Part shown: in pieces, positions 25,729-34,959 of the stretch
Layout: the number at the start of each line of letters is the position of its first letter
How positions within the stretch are numbered: the first letter of the stretch is position 1
Source: Acidobacteriota bacterium
Lineage (GTDB): Bacteria > Acidobacteriota > Thermoanaerobaculia > Thermoanaerobaculales > Thermoanaerobaculaceae
Length of the DNA: 53,238 nt
Direction of reading: 5' to 3'
NCBI GenBank assembly: GCA_016213675.1
Contig: JACQZW010000038.1
Span: forward strand, 1-53,238
Notes under the pieces: model-generated
Databases searched by the model: none
What the model was told of the DNA's origin: nothing
The model's input: only the letters and a program-made list of their open reading frames with translations
Program-made: the position numbers and the translations under genes

Positions 25729-25814
25729 GCCGGCCCCCGGGGTGATGCCGTCCCCATGCGGCGCCCAGGGTAGCAGGGCCCGCGCGCCGCCGCGGGCCGT
25801 CGGACGAGCCGCGG

Positions 25815-26273
25815 TCAGCGGCGGTCGAGCGTCGTGGCGACGGCGGGCTGCTCCTCGCCGTCCGGCGTGATGTTCATCATCGTCAGGTGCAGGCGCCGGT
25901 CGCCCTCGGGCTGCAGCTCGATGCGCCACCCCCAGTCGGGTCCCGGCGGGGCCGGGTAGGTGCCGACGACGCTCAGCTTTCCGCCGACCTCGCCGCCGCC
26001 GAGCAGCATGAACTGGTCGCCCATGTGCCAGGTGTCGATCCAACACGCCCGCACGTTGCCGACCAGGGTCTGCCGGCCGATCAGGAGCGACCCCTCCTGC
26101 GGCTTCCCCTGGTATGCCCAACCGTAATCGAAGCGCAGGAACAGGCCGCCGAGCACGGCGTGCATCGAGGCGGTGCATTCCGAGTCCTCGGGGCGGCCGG
26201 TGTTGGGATCGTGCAGGCGGTTGGTCCCCTGCCACGTCCCGACGCACGCGGCGAGGTCTTCGATGGCGCCCAT
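25815..26273 (-). CDS. DUF1579 family protein
   Basis: This 152-residue protein has the DUF1579 pattern: CVGTWQGTNRLHDP near the N-terminus, MHAVLGGLFLRFDYGW, a GEGYLGID-like region (QEGSLLIGRQTL) and WIDTWHMGDQF. The fold is lipocalin-like and the function unknown. ATG at 26273 was chosen because a near-perfect AGGAGGT lies at the right distance upstream. An earlier start 11 codons upstream has none. No signal peptide is visible. Confidence 0.82.
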   Translation of the reverse strand: MGAIEDLAACVGTWQGTNRLHDPNTGRPEDSECTASMHAVLGGLFLRFDYGWAYQGKPQEGSLLIGRQTLVGNVRACWIDTWHMGDQFMLLGGGEVGGKLSVVGTYPAPPGPDWGWRIELQPEGDRRLHLTMMNITPDGEEQPAVATTLDRR

Positions 26274-26344
26274 CAGACACCTCCTGATCTCAACAACACG
26301 GATCATGTTGGCAGAAGTCCAGTGAGACCGGCACTCGGGCCGAG

Positions 26345-26384
26345 CTTGGAGAAGAGGCCGGCCGCCCGGCGGGCGGCCGCTACA
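26345..26384 (+). repeat. REP-like palindromic repeat, copy 2
   Basis: CTTGGAGAAG, a palindromic GGCCGCCC..GGGCGGCC core and GCTACA. The TAG stop codon of the peptidase gene on the minus strand (26380-26382) lies inside the conserved GCTACA end, so the repeat abuts and ends that reading frame. Confidence 0.85.
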
Positions 26385-28551
26385 GTGCTCGTTCGAAGAA
26401 CTCGAGGACGCGGAGGTACTCGTCGCTGCGCTGGTCGGGCCGGTACTGCCGGTGCGTCGCCCCGGAGTAGAGCAGCAGCTCGTACGGCTTGCCCGCCTTG
26501 ACCAGCTTGTCGGTCAGCATCAGCGTGTTGTGCCAGTGGACGTTGTCGTCGGCGGTGCCGTGGACGAGGAGCAGCTTGCCGGCGAGCTTGTCGGCCTGGT
26601 TGACCGGCGAGGAGTCGCGGTAGCCGTCGGGGTTGTCCTTGGGCTGCTTGAGGTAGCGCTCGGTGTAGACCGAGTCATAGAGCTGCCAGTCGGTGACCGA
26701 CGCGATGGCCGCCCCGGCCGCGAACGCCTCCGGCGCGTTGAACAGCGCGTAGCAGGCCATGAAGCCGCCGTAGGAGCCGCCCCAGATGCCGATGCGCGCG
26801 CCGTCGACCCACGGCTGCCGCTTGAGCCAGGCGACGCCGGCGAGGTGGTCCTCGAGCTCGACCTTGCCGAAGCGGCGCAGCAGGGCGCGCTCGAAGTCGC
26901 GGCCGCGCCCGGCGGTGCCGCGGTTGTCGATGGCGAAGACGACGAAGCCGCGGCTGGCCAGCAGTTGGTTGAACTGCGACCTCCCCCACGCGTCGGTGAC
27001 CGCCTGCGAGTGCGGGCCGCCGTAGATCGGGACGATGACCGGGTAGCGCTTCGTCGGGTCGAAGGGGACCGGCTTGATCACGTACGCGTTGAGGGCCACG
27101 CCGGTGGGCCCGGTGACGGTGAGGAACTCGGGCGGCGAGGTGCGGTACTTCTCGATCTCCGGGTGCTCGTTGGCGACCAGGACGCGCACGACCCTGCCCT
27201 CGCCGTCGAGCAGCCGGACACGCGGGGGCTGGGTCGCCCGCGACCAGGTGTCGATGACCCAGCGGCCGCCGGGAGCGACGACGGCGCGGTGCGAGCCGGG
27301 CTCGCGGGTGAGCCGTTTCAGGCCGGTGCCGTCGAGCCCGACCCGGAAGAGGTGGCGCTCGAGGACGTCCTTGCCGGGCGACGTGAACACCACCGCGGCG
27401 CCCTGCTCGGCGACCTCGTCGACCTGGGTCAGCTCCCAGTCGCCCGAGGTGACTGGGCGGACGAGCGTCCCGTCGGCGCCGTGCAGGGCGAGGTGGCGGA
27501 AGCCGGAGCGCTCGGAGCTCCACAGGAACGAGCCGTCCGCGAAGAAGCGGAGGTCGTCGTGGAGGTTGAGCCACGCCGCGTCGTGCTCGACGAGGAGCGT
27601 CGTCGTCGTGCCGGCCGCGACGTCCCAGCGCACCAGCTCGAGGCGCGTCTGGTCGCGGTCGAGGACCTGGAACCACGCCGCGCCGCCGGTCGGGAGCCAG
27701 CCGAAACGCACGAGGTACTCGGCACCCTCGCCGCCCCGCGCATACGACCAGCGCGGGTGGTCGCCGGCCGCCGCCGGCTGCACCGCGACCACGCTGAGCG
27801 TCCAGGCCGGGTTGGGGTCGCCCGCCCGGGGGTAGCGCTGCTCGTCGACGGTCGGGTGGTTGGACGCCAGGTCGACGTGCGGGAAGCGCGGCACCCGCGA
27901 CTCGTCGAGGGTCAGGAAGGCGATGCGGTCCGAGCTCGGCGACCACTCGAACGCGCGGGCGTCCCGCCCGGCGATCTCCTCCTGGTAGACCCAGTCGAGC
28001 CTGCCGTTGAAGCGGTCGGCGGAGCCGTCGGCGGTGAGCCGCGACTCCTTGCCCGAGGCGAGCTCCAGGACGACGAGGTCGTTGTCGCGGACGAAGGCGA
28101 GGCGCGCGCCGTCGGGCGAGAACGCCGGGACCTCCTCGCCGGCCGGCGAGGTCGTGAGCCGGCGGACCTTCTTGCCGGCCCGCTCGACGAGGAAGAGGTC
28201 CGCGCCGCCGTCGAGCAGCAGCGCGGTGCCGTCAGGCGACCACGTCGAGCCGGCGAGGCGCGGCTTGACGCCGCCGTCCTTGTCGGCGAACGGCTTGATG
28301 TCGTCGTCGGTGAGGAACGCCTCGCGCGTCCCGGTCGCGGCGTCCTCGATCCACAGCGTGGCCTTCGCGTCGCGTCCGGGACCGGTCCGCTCGAGGTAGG
28401 AGAACGACGCGCCGCCCGGCAGCCAGGTGTACTCGGTCGGCAGCCTCCCGCCCAGCGGGGGCTCGGCGAAGAGCCGCTCGACGGTGAGCGTCTCCTCTCC
28501 GGCGAGGGCGGGGACGGCGAGCAGGACGAGGAGCGCGGCGAGACGGCGCAT
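26380..28551 (-). CDS. Dipeptidyl peptidase IV (S9B family)
   Basis: This 723-residue secreted serine peptidase releases Xaa-Pro or Xaa-Ala dipeptides. It has a signal peptide (about 1-18, ending ALAGE), a beta-propeller of the DPPIV type (about 45-470) and an alpha/beta hydrolase domain (about 490-720). The nucleophile motif reads GGSYGGFMA, where GWSYGG is usual. The acid lies in HGTADDNVH and the His in SGATHRQ, so the triad is complete. The Glu pair that binds the substrate N-terminus fits YQEEIAGRDARAFEW in the propeller. ATG at 28551 has GGAGGTGACC upstream. Confidence 0.93.
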   Translation of the reverse strand: MRRLAALLVLLAVPALAGEETLTVERLFAEPPLGGRLPTEYTWLPGGASFSYLERTGPGRDAKATLWIEDAATGTREAFLTDDDIKPFADKDGGVKPRLAGSTWSPDGTALLLDGGADLFLVERAGKKVRRLTTSPAGEEVPAFSPDGARLAFVRDNDLVVLELASGKESRLTADGSADRFNGRLDWVYQEEIAGRDARAFEWSPSSDRIAFLTLDESRVPRFPHVDLASNHPTVDEQRYPRAGDPNPAWTLSVVAVQPAAAGDHPRWSYARGGEGAEYLVRFGWLPTGGAAWFQVLDRDQTRLELVRWDVAAGTTTTLLVEHDAAWLNLHDDLRFFADGSFLWSSERSGFRHLALHGADGTLVRPVTSGDWELTQVDEVAEQGAAVVFTSPGKDVLERHLFRVGLDGTGLKRLTREPGSHRAVVAPGGRWVIDTWSRATQPPRVRLLDGEGRVVRVLVANEHPEIEKYRTSPPEFLTVTGPTGVALNAYVIKPVPFDPTKRYPVIVPIYGGPHSQAVTDAWGRSQFNQLLASRGFVVFAIDNRGTAGRGRDFERALLRRFGKVELEDHLAGVAWLKRQPWVDGARIGIWGGSYGGFMACYALFNAPEAFAAGAAIASVTDWQLYDSVYTERYLKQPKDNPDGYRDSSPVNQADKLAGKLLLVHGTADDNVHWHNTLMLTDKLVKAGKPYELLLYSGATHRQYRPDQRSDEYLRVLEFFERAL

Positions 28552-28572
28552 GGTCACCTCCGGCCGCGAAGC

Positions 28573-28684
28573 ATACGGCAAAAGGCAGGGGAGAGGGATG
28601 AGGGGAGAGGGAGGCTGTCGCGGTCGCAGCTCGTCACGTTCGTGACGGCGCGGGCGCTCTCCCCTCTCCCCTGTCCCCTGCTTC
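28573..28684. repeat. Imperfect inverted purine/pyrimidine repeat between divergent genes
   Basis: A purine-rich arm (GGCAGGGGAGAGGG and GAGGGGAGAGGG) and a pyrimidine-rich arm (CTCCCCTCTCCCCTG and TCCCCTGC) could pair into a long imperfect stem. A short GTCACG/CGTGAC palindrome sits between them. The region is the upstream gap of the DPP-IV gene. Confidence 0.5.
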
Positions 28685-28689
28685 TCAGG

Positions 28690-28724
28690 CTTGGAGAACG
28701 GCCGCCCAGCGGGCGGCCGCTACA
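28690..28724 (+). repeat. REP-like palindromic repeat, copy 3
   Basis: CTTGGAGAAC, GGCCGCCC, AGC, GGGCGGCC and GCTACA form a near-perfect hairpin. It lies 2 nt upstream of the -35 box of the next gene. Confidence 0.85.
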
Positions 28725-28726
28725 CC

Positions 28727-28755
28727 TTGACGGTTTCGGGGGGGACGGGGAGACT
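28727..28755 (+). promoter_or_regulatory. Promoter with leaderless geometry
   Basis: TTGACG at 28727-28732, a 17-nt spacer and GAGACT at 28750-28755, then 6 nt to the GTG at 28762. Both boxes and both spacings fit. Confidence 0.6.
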
Positions 28756-28761
28756 GCCGGC

Positions 28762-30216
28762 GTGGACCCCGAACGGCGGCAGACCCTCCTCGAATGGCTC
28801 GTCGTCGGCCTGGCTGCCGCGGTGCGCATCGCCGGCGCGTTCCTCCGCCGGCCGTGGCACGACGAGTACTTCACCGCGTGGGTGGCCGGCCTGCCGTGGC
28901 GCGACATCGTGCCGGCGCTGCGCCTCGACTCCGGGCCGCCGCTCCCCTACGTGGCGGCCAAGCTCGTCGCGCTGACCGGCCTTCCCGCCGTGGGTGCGGC
29001 CCGCGCCGTCGCGGTCGTCGCCGGCACGCTCGCGGTCCTCCTCGCGATGCGCGCTGCACGGCGGTCGTTGGGCGACACCGCCGCCGTCGTCACCGGACTG
29101 CTCGTCGCGCTCCACCCGCTGGCCGTGGCGTGGTCGTGCGAGGGCCGCGCCTACGCGCTGCTGCTCCTCGCCGTGGCCTGGGCCTGGGAGCGGCTCGAGT
29201 CGCTGGCGGCCGGCGGCCGCGGCGGGCTCGGTCTCGCGGCGGCGCTGGCGCTGGCCTGCTGGAGCCACGCGTTCGGGCTGGTCCTGGCCGCCGCCGTGGC
29301 CGCCGCGGCGCTGATGATCGTCGGCGAGGCCCGCGTCCGCGCCCTCGTCGGCATCGCCGTCGGCGTGGCGACCAGCGTGCCCTGGGTGAGCGTCGCGGCG
29401 GTCCAGCCGGCCGCCGCCGTCGCCTGGATGACCAGGGCGTGGGAGGCGATGCCGCCGCTGGATCGGGCGCTCGCGCCGGTGCGGTTCCTGTCGCCGCTGG
29501 CGCCGTTCGGACACCAGGTCGACCTCCCGTCGGCGCCCCTCGGCGTCCAGATCGTCGGCGGCCTGCTGTGCGGGCTGCTCCTCGCCGGTGCGTCGCGGGC
29601 GCTGCGGCCGCTCGCCCTGTTCGCCCTCCCGGCGCTCGGGCTCACCACCCTGGCCATCGCCGGGCTCCCGGCGTTCTACCCCGGGCGAGGCGAGGCGCTG
29701 TTCCTCGTCCCGTTCCTCGCCCTCCTCGCCGCGGGTGTCCCGCGCCACCGGCTCTGGGCGGTGGCGGCGGGCGTCCTGATCGCGGGCGCGGCGGCCATGA
29801 CCCTCGTCGCCCTGCTGGCCTGGCACCGGCAGCCGCCGCGCGGCGAGGAGCGGCTCGCCGCCGCCGTCCGGACCGCGATGCCGGAGGGCGGAACGGTGGT
29901 CGTCGGCGGGTACTGGCGCCTCGGCCTCGTCCACCACCTTGGCGCCGACGCCGCCCGCTTCGCCGTCGTCAACGTCCCCGCCGGGGCCGCGCACCACCCG
30001 GGCTGGTACGACGAGGACGTCGAGCCGCCGCGCCGGTCCGAGGTCGACGCGCTCGCCGCCGGCCTCGCGCGCGACCGGCGGCCGGTCGCCATCGTCGTGA
30101 CGCCCGGCATCGGCACCGCGCCGGCGCTGCACGCCCTCGCCGACAGCCTCGGCCTCGCGCGCGTCGCGGAGGTCCCCGGCGGCGAGCTGTTCCTGCCCGT
30201 CAGGAAGGCGCCATGA
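28762..30216 (+). CDS. GT-C-like multi-pass membrane glycosyltransferase
   Basis: This 484-residue protein has about ten membrane helices and a soluble C-terminal domain of about 120 residues. The first loop carries RRPWHDEYFTAWVA, and HDE or DE in this position is the catalytic hallmark of GT39/GT83-type enzymes that use polyprenyl-phosphate sugars. A second Asp follows in RLDSGPPLPY, where related proteins have HPPLYY. The start is GTG with no Shine-Dalgarno site. It overlaps the next membrane-protein gene by ATGA, so the two form an operon. Donor and acceptor are unknown. Confidence 0.72.
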   Translation: MDPERRQTLLEWLVVGLAAAVRIAGAFLRRPWHDEYFTAWVAGLPWRDIVPALRLDSGPPLPYVAAKLVALTGLPAVGAARAVAVVAGTLAVLLAMRAARRSLGDTAAVVTGLLVALHPLAVAWSCEGRAYALLLLAVAWAWERLESLAAGGRGGLGLAAALALACWSHAFGLVLAAAVAAAALMIVGEARVRALVGIAVGVATSVPWVSVAAVQPAAAVAWMTRAWEAMPPLDRALAPVRFLSPLAPFGHQVDLPSAPLGVQIVGGLLCGLLLAGASRALRPLALFALPALGLTTLAIAGLPAFYPGRGEALFLVPFLALLAAGVPRHRLWAVAAGVLIAGAAAMTLVALLAWHRQPPRGEERLAAAVRTAMPEGGTVVVGGYWRLGLVHHLGADAARFAVVNVPAGAAHHPGWYDEDVEPPRRSEVDALAAGLARDRRPVAIVVTPGIGTAPALHALADSLGLARVAEVPGGELFLPVRKAP

Positions 30217-31793
30217 TGACTCCTTCGCGGCGTGCCGGGATCATCGTGGTGCTCTATGCCTTCTGCATGATCTACCTGGTCCCGGTCTACCCGCACTACC
30301 CGTCCGCGAACGACGTGTCGCGCTGGGTCACGGTGGCGAGCCTGGTCGAACGCGGCACCTTCGAGACCTCCTGGACCGAGCCGCTGGTCGGACCCCTGGT
30401 GGACGCCTCGCGGCTCGGTGACGACATCTACTCAAACAAGGCGCCGGGGCTGGCTCTGCTGGCCCTACCAGGCTACCTCGTGGTGCGACCGTTCCTCGGC
30501 GCGCCGGACGCTGCGAACCTACGCTGGTCGATGTACGCGATGCGCCTCGCAGCGGTCACCCTCCCGGGCGTGTTGTTGGGCCTGCTCGTGTTGCGCCGGA
30601 CCGGCGGCGACGCGATGGCCGCGGCCACCCTGCTCTTCGCCACGCCCGTCTTCGTCTACGGTGCGCTGCTCTTCTCCCACGTGACGGTGGCGGCGTGCCT
30701 GTACGGCGCCTACGCGCTCCTGTTCCCGCGGCCCTCCGCGGCCTCGACCTGCCGCCGGGATGCCCTGGCCGGAGCGCTGTGCGGGTTGGCCACGATCACC
30801 GACTACCAGGCCGGCCCGATCGCCGTGCTGCTCGGTGCCTTCCTGCTCCGTGACACGACCCGCTGGAGGCGGCTGGGGTCGTTCGTCGCCGGAGGCCTGC
30901 CCTTCGCGCTCGCGCTCGGCGCGTACGACCTGGTTCTGTTCGGTTCGCCGTTCTCGCTCTCGGCCGCCAACGAGGTGTGGGCGGACACGACAGCGGTTCG
31001 CTCCCAGGGCCTGTTCGGGATCGGCGCGCCGCGCGCCGACAGCGCCTGGACACTGCTCCTCTCGCCTGCCCGCGGGCTCTTCTTCTACTCGCCTGTTCTC
31101 GCGCTGGGCGCCTTCGCGCTGGCGCCGCGTCGGGGCCCGGAGGCGGCCCGAATGTGGTGTCGGCTCAGCGTCGTCGCCCTGGTCGTACTGCCCATGCTGG
31201 GGTACCCCGAGAGTCATGGCGGCTGGTGCGTCGGGGCCCGTTACCTGTTACCCATCGTGCCGTTCCTTGTCGAAGCAGCCCAGGAGCGCCTTCGCAGGCC
31301 CGGCTTCGTCTTCGGCCTGCTGTTGGTTTCCTCGGTCGTCCTGAGCGTGCTGCCGGTGTTGACATTCCCGTTCCCCCCGCCAGCCATCGCCACCGTGCAC
31401 GCGAGCCTCACCTGGCCGTTCCTCGTCGCCGGCTTTGCCACCCCGAACCTCGGCTCGTGGATCACTCCCGGCGTCCTCTCGTTGCTCCCGATCGTCGCGG
31501 CCGTGGCAACGGCGCTCTTCCTTGCCCTCGCCGGCGGCGGCCGCCGCGCACTCGCCGGCGCTGCGGGAGGCGCTCTGCTCGCAGCCGGCGTCGTACTCGC
31601 GCCGGTGCATGACACCTTCACCACGCAGGCGTTCCGGGCGCTGCTGCTCGACACCCACTTCGTCCCGGCGGCGCGACTGGAGCGGCTCGCCGCGGAGACG
31701 AACGATCCGCAGCTCCGCGCCCAACTCGAGGAGCTCGCGGCGCTCAGCGACGGGACCCGGCAGCTCGCGCCCGACGGCTGGCCGTACCGCTAG
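30213..31793 (+). CDS. Multi-pass membrane protein, GT-C-like
   Basis: This 526-residue protein has around eleven hydrophobic segments between residues 8 and 450, and a short helical C-terminus. The first loop contains YPSANDVSRWVTVASLVERG, FETSW and SNKAPGLALLALPGYL. SNKAPG followed by a small-residue helix is common in bacterial membrane proteins annotated as dolichyl-phosphate-mannose-type or unknown glycosyltransferases. The pair MMTPSR offers two ATG starts at 30213 and 30216. The first overlaps the upstream stop. It converges on the next minus-strand gene with a 4-bp overlap. Confidence 0.65.
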   Translation: MMTPSRRAGIIVVLYAFCMIYLVPVYPHYPSANDVSRWVTVASLVERGTFETSWTEPLVGPLVDASRLGDDIYSNKAPGLALLALPGYLVVRPFLGAPDAANLRWSMYAMRLAAVTLPGVLLGLLVLRRTGGDAMAAATLLFATPVFVYGALLFSHVTVAACLYGAYALLFPRPSAASTCRRDALAGALCGLATITDYQAGPIAVLLGAFLLRDTTRWRRLGSFVAGGLPFALALGAYDLVLFGSPFSLSAANEVWADTTAVRSQGLFGIGAPRADSAWTLLLSPARGLFFYSPVLALGAFALAPRRGPEAARMWCRLSVVALVVLPMLGYPESHGGWCVGARYLLPIVPFLVEAAQERLRRPGFVFGLLLVSSVVLSVLPVLTFPFPPPAIATVHASLTWPFLVAGFATPNLGSWITPGVLSLLPIVAAVATALFLALAGGGRRALAGAAGGALLAAGVVLAPVHDTFTTQAFRALLLDTHFVPAARLERLAAETNDPQLRAQLEELAALSDGTRQLAPDGWPYR

Positions 31794-33367
31794 CGCGATT
31801 GCCGGCGCGCGAGCGTCAGCGCCAGCAGCGAGAGCACGGTCAGGGCGCCGCCGACGACCTCCTCCGGGAGCCTCACTTGCACGAGCCGGACCTCGGAGTA
31901 GCCGCGCGGCACCTCGACCGCGACGAGCCCGGCGTCCTCCCGCAGCCGCGCGGCGACGCCGTCCACCTCGGCCCGCCACGCGGCGTCGGTGAGCAGCGGC
32001 AGCGTCGCGGTCCCGGGGGCGTCGCGCCGGACCAGGAACCGCCACTCGCGCGGGCCGGCGGGCGACGGCGCGGACACCGCCCGGCGCGCCTCGGCGCCCC
32101 GCCTCACCGCCTGCAGCAGGTCGACGCCCTGCGGCAGCGTGGCCGGGAACGACGGCAGGATCGGCGGCACGCCGTAGCGCGTCGCGGCCTGGGCGACCCG
32201 CGCCGCGGGATCGGACGGGCGGAGCGCCGCACCGCCGGCGAGGCGCCACTCCCACAACGGCACGACGAGCAGCGGCGCGACGAGCAGGACCCCGCCGGCG
32301 AGCCGGACGCGGGCCCGCCCGGCGGCGGCCAACGCGAGTGCGGCCAGGCACGAGGCCGGTCCCAGCCAGCGCCACGGGAACTGGACGAGGGCGAACCCCG
32401 GGACCACCTCCCAGAGTGGGCGCGACAGCGGCGTGGCCAGGGCGGCCGCGAGCAGCGCGCCGGCGCCGAGCCAGCGCGCCGGTCCCCGCTCTGCCGCGAC
32501 CGTCACGAGTGCGCTGGCAGCCAGACCGGCGAGGACGAGCAGCATGCTGCGGGCCAGGACCGGGTCGGGGTCGGCGCCGCCGAGGACGAACCGGTTGCGC
32601 CAGTCGAACCAGCCCGAGGCGAACACCTCGCCCTGGATCCGGCCGAGCGAGACGACGTTGGGCAGCCACGACACCGCGCCCAGGCCGAGCCCGAGGAGCA
32701 GTGCGGCGCCGGCGCCCAGCGCTCGTCGCCGGGGGGCGGCGAGATGGGCCGCGGCGAGGATCACCCCGGCCATGAAGGCGACGAGGAGCTGCGTCGCCGC
32801 CAGGATCGCGAAGGCGGCAGCTCCGAGCAGGGCCTCGCTGCGGCCCGCCGGCCCGGGCGGCAGCAGCGGCGCGAGGACGAGCGGCAGCAGCGCGAGCGCC
32901 CACGCCTCCTGCAGCGCGGCCCGCTCGTGCAGGCTGACCAGCAGGTACGGCGAGGCGGCCCACGCCGCACCGACCAGCCCGGCCATCGCAGGGCCGGCGC
33001 CCCGCCGGCGGAGGGCCGCCAGCATGAGGAGCCCGGCCACCGGCGGGATCAGCGCGGTGGCGAGCGAGGTCGCGGCGACGGCGTCGTCGAGGGCGAGGGC
33101 GAAGGCGGCGTGGAGCACGAGCGGCGCGAGCGGCCGGGTGCGCGGCTCGGGCCCGCCCAGGCCGTCGTTGAGGCCCGGGTACCAGCGCGGGTGGAGCACC
33201 CCGTCCCGCCAGCACGCCGCGTGCTGCTGCGCGTACATCGCGTGGTAGTAGGCGTCGTCGCCGCCGGGCGGCCCAACGAGCAGCGGCGCAGCGCCAAGGA
33301 CGACGCCGAGCGCGACGACTGCCAACGCGGCGAGCCGCACCTGGCGACGCTCGTCAGCGCCCGGCAC
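31790..33367 (-). CDS. PTPS-related membrane protein 2
   Basis: This 525-residue multi-pass protein belongs to the same type as its upstream neighbour. The first loop carries DDAYYHAMYAQQHAACW, then PRWYPGLNDGLGGPEPR, and the pattern (acidic-acidic, then WxPxxNxGxGxP) is typical of the 6-pyruvoyl-tetrahydropterin-synthase-related membrane domain (PTPS_related). Despite the name the family is membrane-bound, resembles GT-C enzymes and has no proven role. It has about ten helices, then a beta-rich soluble part of about 130 residues and a final helix (about 500-520). GTG at 33367 lies within the end of the preceding gene (14-bp overlap). Confidence 0.72.
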   Translation of the reverse strand: MPGADERRQVRLAALAVVALGVVLGAAPLLVGPPGGDDAYYHAMYAQQHAACWRDGVLHPRWYPGLNDGLGGPEPRTRPLAPLVLHAAFALALDDAVAATSLATALIPPVAGLLMLAALRRRGAGPAMAGLVGAAWAASPYLLVSLHERAALQEAWALALLPLVLAPLLPPGPAGRSEALLGAAAFAILAATQLLVAFMAGVILAAAHLAAPRRRALGAGAALLLGLGLGAVSWLPNVVSLGRIQGEVFASGWFDWRNRFVLGGADPDPVLARSMLLVLAGLAASALVTVAAERGPARWLGAGALLAAALATPLSRPLWEVVPGFALVQFPWRWLGPASCLAALALAAAGRARVRLAGGVLLVAPLLVVPLWEWRLAGGAALRPSDPAARVAQAATRYGVPPILPSFPATLPQGVDLLQAVRRGAEARRAVSAPSPAGPREWRFLVRRDAPGTATLPLLTDAAWRAEVDGVAARLREDAGLVAVEVPRGYSEVRLVQVRLPEEVVGGALTVLSLLALTLARRQSR

Positions 33368-34949
33368 CGTCGCCCCCGGGTCGCCGTCGCCGGGCGCGCA
33401 GGGCGCCCCGGGCGACGATGCCGAGCGCCACCGCGGCGGCCGCCCGGCCGACCGCGGCGAGCGGGTTGCCGGCCCAGCGGGCGCGGACCACGTGGCGGCC
33501 GGCGGGGACCGTGGCGGCCAGGGTGCCGGCCGAGCGTGCCGAGGCTGGCGCGCCGTCGACGGTCACCGCCCAGAACGGGTAGTCGAGGACGCGCAGCGCC
33601 ACCCGCGCGGGGGACTCGCACTCCACAACGAGGCGCCGCTCGAGCGGCTCCCAGCGCTCGACCTGCCACCTCGCGCCCTCCGGCCCGACCGCCGGCGCGC
33701 GCGGCCCGAAGCGCTGCAGGTTGGCGCCGAGCTGCCCCCACGAGGCCGGACGGTTCTGCACCGCGTCGACGAGCAGCGGGTTGCCGTCGAAGGCGCGCGA
33801 CACCCGCTCGCCCGCCTCCCGCCACTCCGTCCGCGCGGTCAGCCCCGGATCGTCGACCACGGCCGGCCAGGCGAACGTGACCAGCGGCAGGACCGCGACG
33901 ACCAGGGCGAGCCGGCCTCGGGTGTCGAACGCGGCGCGCGCCGCGACGGCGGCCGCGACGACCGCCGCCGGCAGCAGCCAGCGCCACGGGAACTGCAGCA
34001 TGTCGAGCGGCAGCGGCAGCCGGTAGAGCCAGGTCCCCAGCGGCGAGGCGAGGGCGACGCAGGCGGCGAGGAGCGCCGTACGCGTGGGGTCCGTCCGCCA
34101 CCACCGCCCGGCCAGCGCCGCGACGAGCAGCGCAACCGCGCACCAGCCGAGCCAGATGTTCTCGTCGAGGGCGTGGGCGGCCGGCGAGCCGAGGACGTTG
34201 CGGGTGGTCGCGAAGATCCCGCCGGTCAGGGCCGCGCGGTCGACGAGGCGCATCTCGGCGGCGAGCGGCAGCCAGTGCCAGGCGGTCAAGGCAGCCGCCA
34301 GAGCGCCCGCTGCGGCGAGCCGCCCGACGAGCCGGAGGTCGCGCCGCGCGGCCGCCGCGGCGCCCATCAGGCACACCGCCATCAGCGTCGTCGGGGCGTG
34401 GAGGAGCCAGAGGACGGCGAGCAGCGCGCCGTCGCGCCCGCCGCGCAGGTCGCCCTCGACGGCCGCGTCGAGCAGCCACCAGAGGAGCGGCACGGCGAGG
34501 TACTCCGACCAGGCGCCGCGCCCGAGCAGCGAGTGGAGCGCGAGCGGCGCGACGAGGAGGAACGTCCACTCCATCGATCCCGCCCGCGTCCCGCGCCGGC
34601 GCAGCACCACGAGCAGGAACGCCGCCCAGGCCAGCACCGGCGCCACCCGCAACGCCGCCCCGGCGCCGCCCAGCGCCAGGCCGAGGACGCCTTCGAGGAC
34701 GGGGCCGAGCGGGCTGTACAGGCGGATCCCCGGCGAGCCGAACCCCGCGTTGAGGTCGGGCAGCCAGACCGGCAGGTCGCCGGCGGCGACGCAACGCATC
34801 ACCTGCCAGGTCCACAGCACGTGGACGTAGAGGTCGGGCCCTGCCGGGAGGACCGGCAGCAGCGCCGCCGCCGCGATCGCCGCCGCCAACAGCACGGCCG
34901 CGACCAGCCCGCGGCCCCTACGCGGCGTGCCCAGGGCGCGTCCGGTCAC
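33354..34949 (-). CDS. PTPS-related membrane protein 1
   Basis: This 531-residue protein has the same architecture as the gene after it: an N-terminal helix, a loop with GPDLYVHVLWTWQVMRC and LPVWLPDLNAGFGSPGIRLY, about ten helices, a C-terminal beta-rich domain (about 355-500, with LVVECESPARVALRVLDYPF) and a last helix. The C-terminal part looks like the YfhO-type beta domain. The two genes are adjacent diverged paralogs, so a tandem duplication is likely. GTG at 34949 follows the epimerase stop by 10 nt. Linkage to the epimerase and Mla genes suggests a role in envelope glycan or glycolipid assembly. Confidence 0.72.
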   Translation of the reverse strand: MTGRALGTPRRGRGLVAAVLLAAAIAAAALLPVLPAGPDLYVHVLWTWQVMRCVAAGDLPVWLPDLNAGFGSPGIRLYSPLGPVLEGVLGLALGGAGAALRVAPVLAWAAFLLVVLRRRGTRAGSMEWTFLLVAPLALHSLLGRGAWSEYLAVPLLWWLLDAAVEGDLRGGRDGALLAVLWLLHAPTTLMAVCLMGAAAAARRDLRLVGRLAAAGALAAALTAWHWLPLAAEMRLVDRAALTGGIFATTRNVLGSPAAHALDENIWLGWCAVALLVAALAGRWWRTDPTRTALLAACVALASPLGTWLYRLPLPLDMLQFPWRWLLPAAVVAAAVAARAAFDTRGRLALVVAVLPLVTFAWPAVVDDPGLTARTEWREAGERVSRAFDGNPLLVDAVQNRPASWGQLGANLQRFGPRAPAVGPEGARWQVERWEPLERRLVVECESPARVALRVLDYPFWAVTVDGAPASARSAGTLAATVPAGRHVVRARWAGNPLAAVGRAAAAVALGIVARGALRARRRRPGGDGAGR

Positions 34950-34959
34950 GCTGCACCCG

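Noticed and set aside
26452..28761. 770-codon plus-strand open frame opposite DPP-IV and in frame with the next gene
   Set aside because: The part before 28762 mirrors the peptidase gene and is Arg/Gly/Val-biased. A promoter and GTG start explain the real gene from 28762.
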